A DNA stretch of 5,673 nt from Nitronereus sp964503895. GTDB lineage: Bacteria; Nitrospirota; Nitrospiria; Nitrospirales; UBA8639. Positions 5,511 through 5,673 of the stretch are shown here, piece after piece (the first letter of the stretch is position 1; each line of letters starts with the position of its first letter). Where the stretch lies: contig CAZDCF010000060.1 in assembly GCA_964503895.1 (NCBI GenBank), positions 1 through 5,673 of the forward strand, read 5' to 3'. The notes below the pieces were generated by a model. It was not told where the DNA came from and searched no databases. It saw only the letters and a program-made list of their open reading frames with translations. Position numbers and translations under genes: made by a program.

Positions 5511-5673
5511 ATGGGTAGTGAAGGGGTTCCATTAAATTACATACCGATTGCCATCTTTGCTTTCATAGGCACGGCCTTTGGTGTGGTTTCTTTGGCCATT
5601 GGATATTTAGTGCGGCCCAGTCGACCATATCGCGCAAAACTTCTTCCTTATGAAAGCGGCAGTCCATTGTTTT
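5511..5673 (+). CDS. nuoA: NADH-quinone oxidoreductase subunit A, N-terminal part; 3' end outside window
   Basis: NuoA is a small membrane subunit of respiratory complex I, lying at the junction of the hydrophilic and membrane arms. The visible 54 residues start at ATG 5511 with AAGGT (5497-5501) 9 bases upstream. They show a short periplasm-side N-terminus, the first membrane helix (about residues 10-34, from YIPIAIFAF to GYLV) and then the conserved loop with KLLPYESGSP, the family's PYE(C/S)G motif. The full protein is normally about 120-140 aa with three helices, so more than half lies outside the window. nuoA usually opens the nuo operon, so the remaining subunits probably follow. This frame runs to the window edge uninterrupted. 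Confidence 0.93.
   Translation, partial: MGSEGVPLNYIPIAIFAFIGTAFGVVSLAIGYLVRPSRPYRAKLLPYESGSPLF

Overview
This 5.7 kb window comes from a bacterial chromosome. All genes read on the + strand. It holds the 3' part of glmS, a small secreted protein of unknown function, an orphan B12-binding-domain radical SAM enzyme, a tandem-ACT-domain (GcvR-like) protein, a MidA/NDUFAF7-family methyltransferase and the 5' end of nuoA. The canonical GlmS C-terminus and a 14-subunit-type NuoA suggest a Gram-negative respiring bacterium of moderate GC. The protein flavour is compatible with Nitrospirota, Nitrospinota or Proteobacteria, but I cannot fix the phylum from this stretch. No tRNA, rRNA, CRISPR, insertion sequence or integrase is visible.

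Left part (1-1344): glmS enters from outside the window with only its two sugar-isomerase (SIS) domains present. Ten bases after its stop begins a 123-aa protein with a signal peptide. That gene is strikingly AT-rich (about 28% GC by hand count, against about 47% in a counted glmS segment), so it is probably an acquired or fast-evolving gene riding on the glmS transcript.

Middle part (1345-3371): a 331-bp spacer carries a well-formed sigma70-type promoter (perfect TTGACA, 17-bp spacer, TAGCAT). Its -10 box lies inside a perfect 7+7 bp inverted repeat. Just upstream is a cluster of CTCGTAA repeats. The promoter drives a single 525-aa radical SAM gene with a strong Shine-Dalgarno. One more copy of the 9-mer TTCTCGTAA lies just after that gene. 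The radical SAM unit looks like a self-contained, separately regulated cargo gene between housekeeping genes; its substrate is not evident.

Right part (3372-5673): the tandem ACT protein is followed by a 376-bp non-coding stretch with hairpins and a possible promoter. Then come the MidA-family methyltransferase and, 44 bp later, nuoA. The mitochondrial relative of MidA (NDUFAF7) methylates a complex I subunit during assembly. Its placement directly before nuoA is therefore the most functionally suggestive arrangement in the window.

I did not find a convincing wholly new multi-gene system. The best leads are the MidA-nuoA linkage, the dyad-covered promoter with its repeat cluster at the radical SAM gene, and the AT-rich orphan secreted protein.
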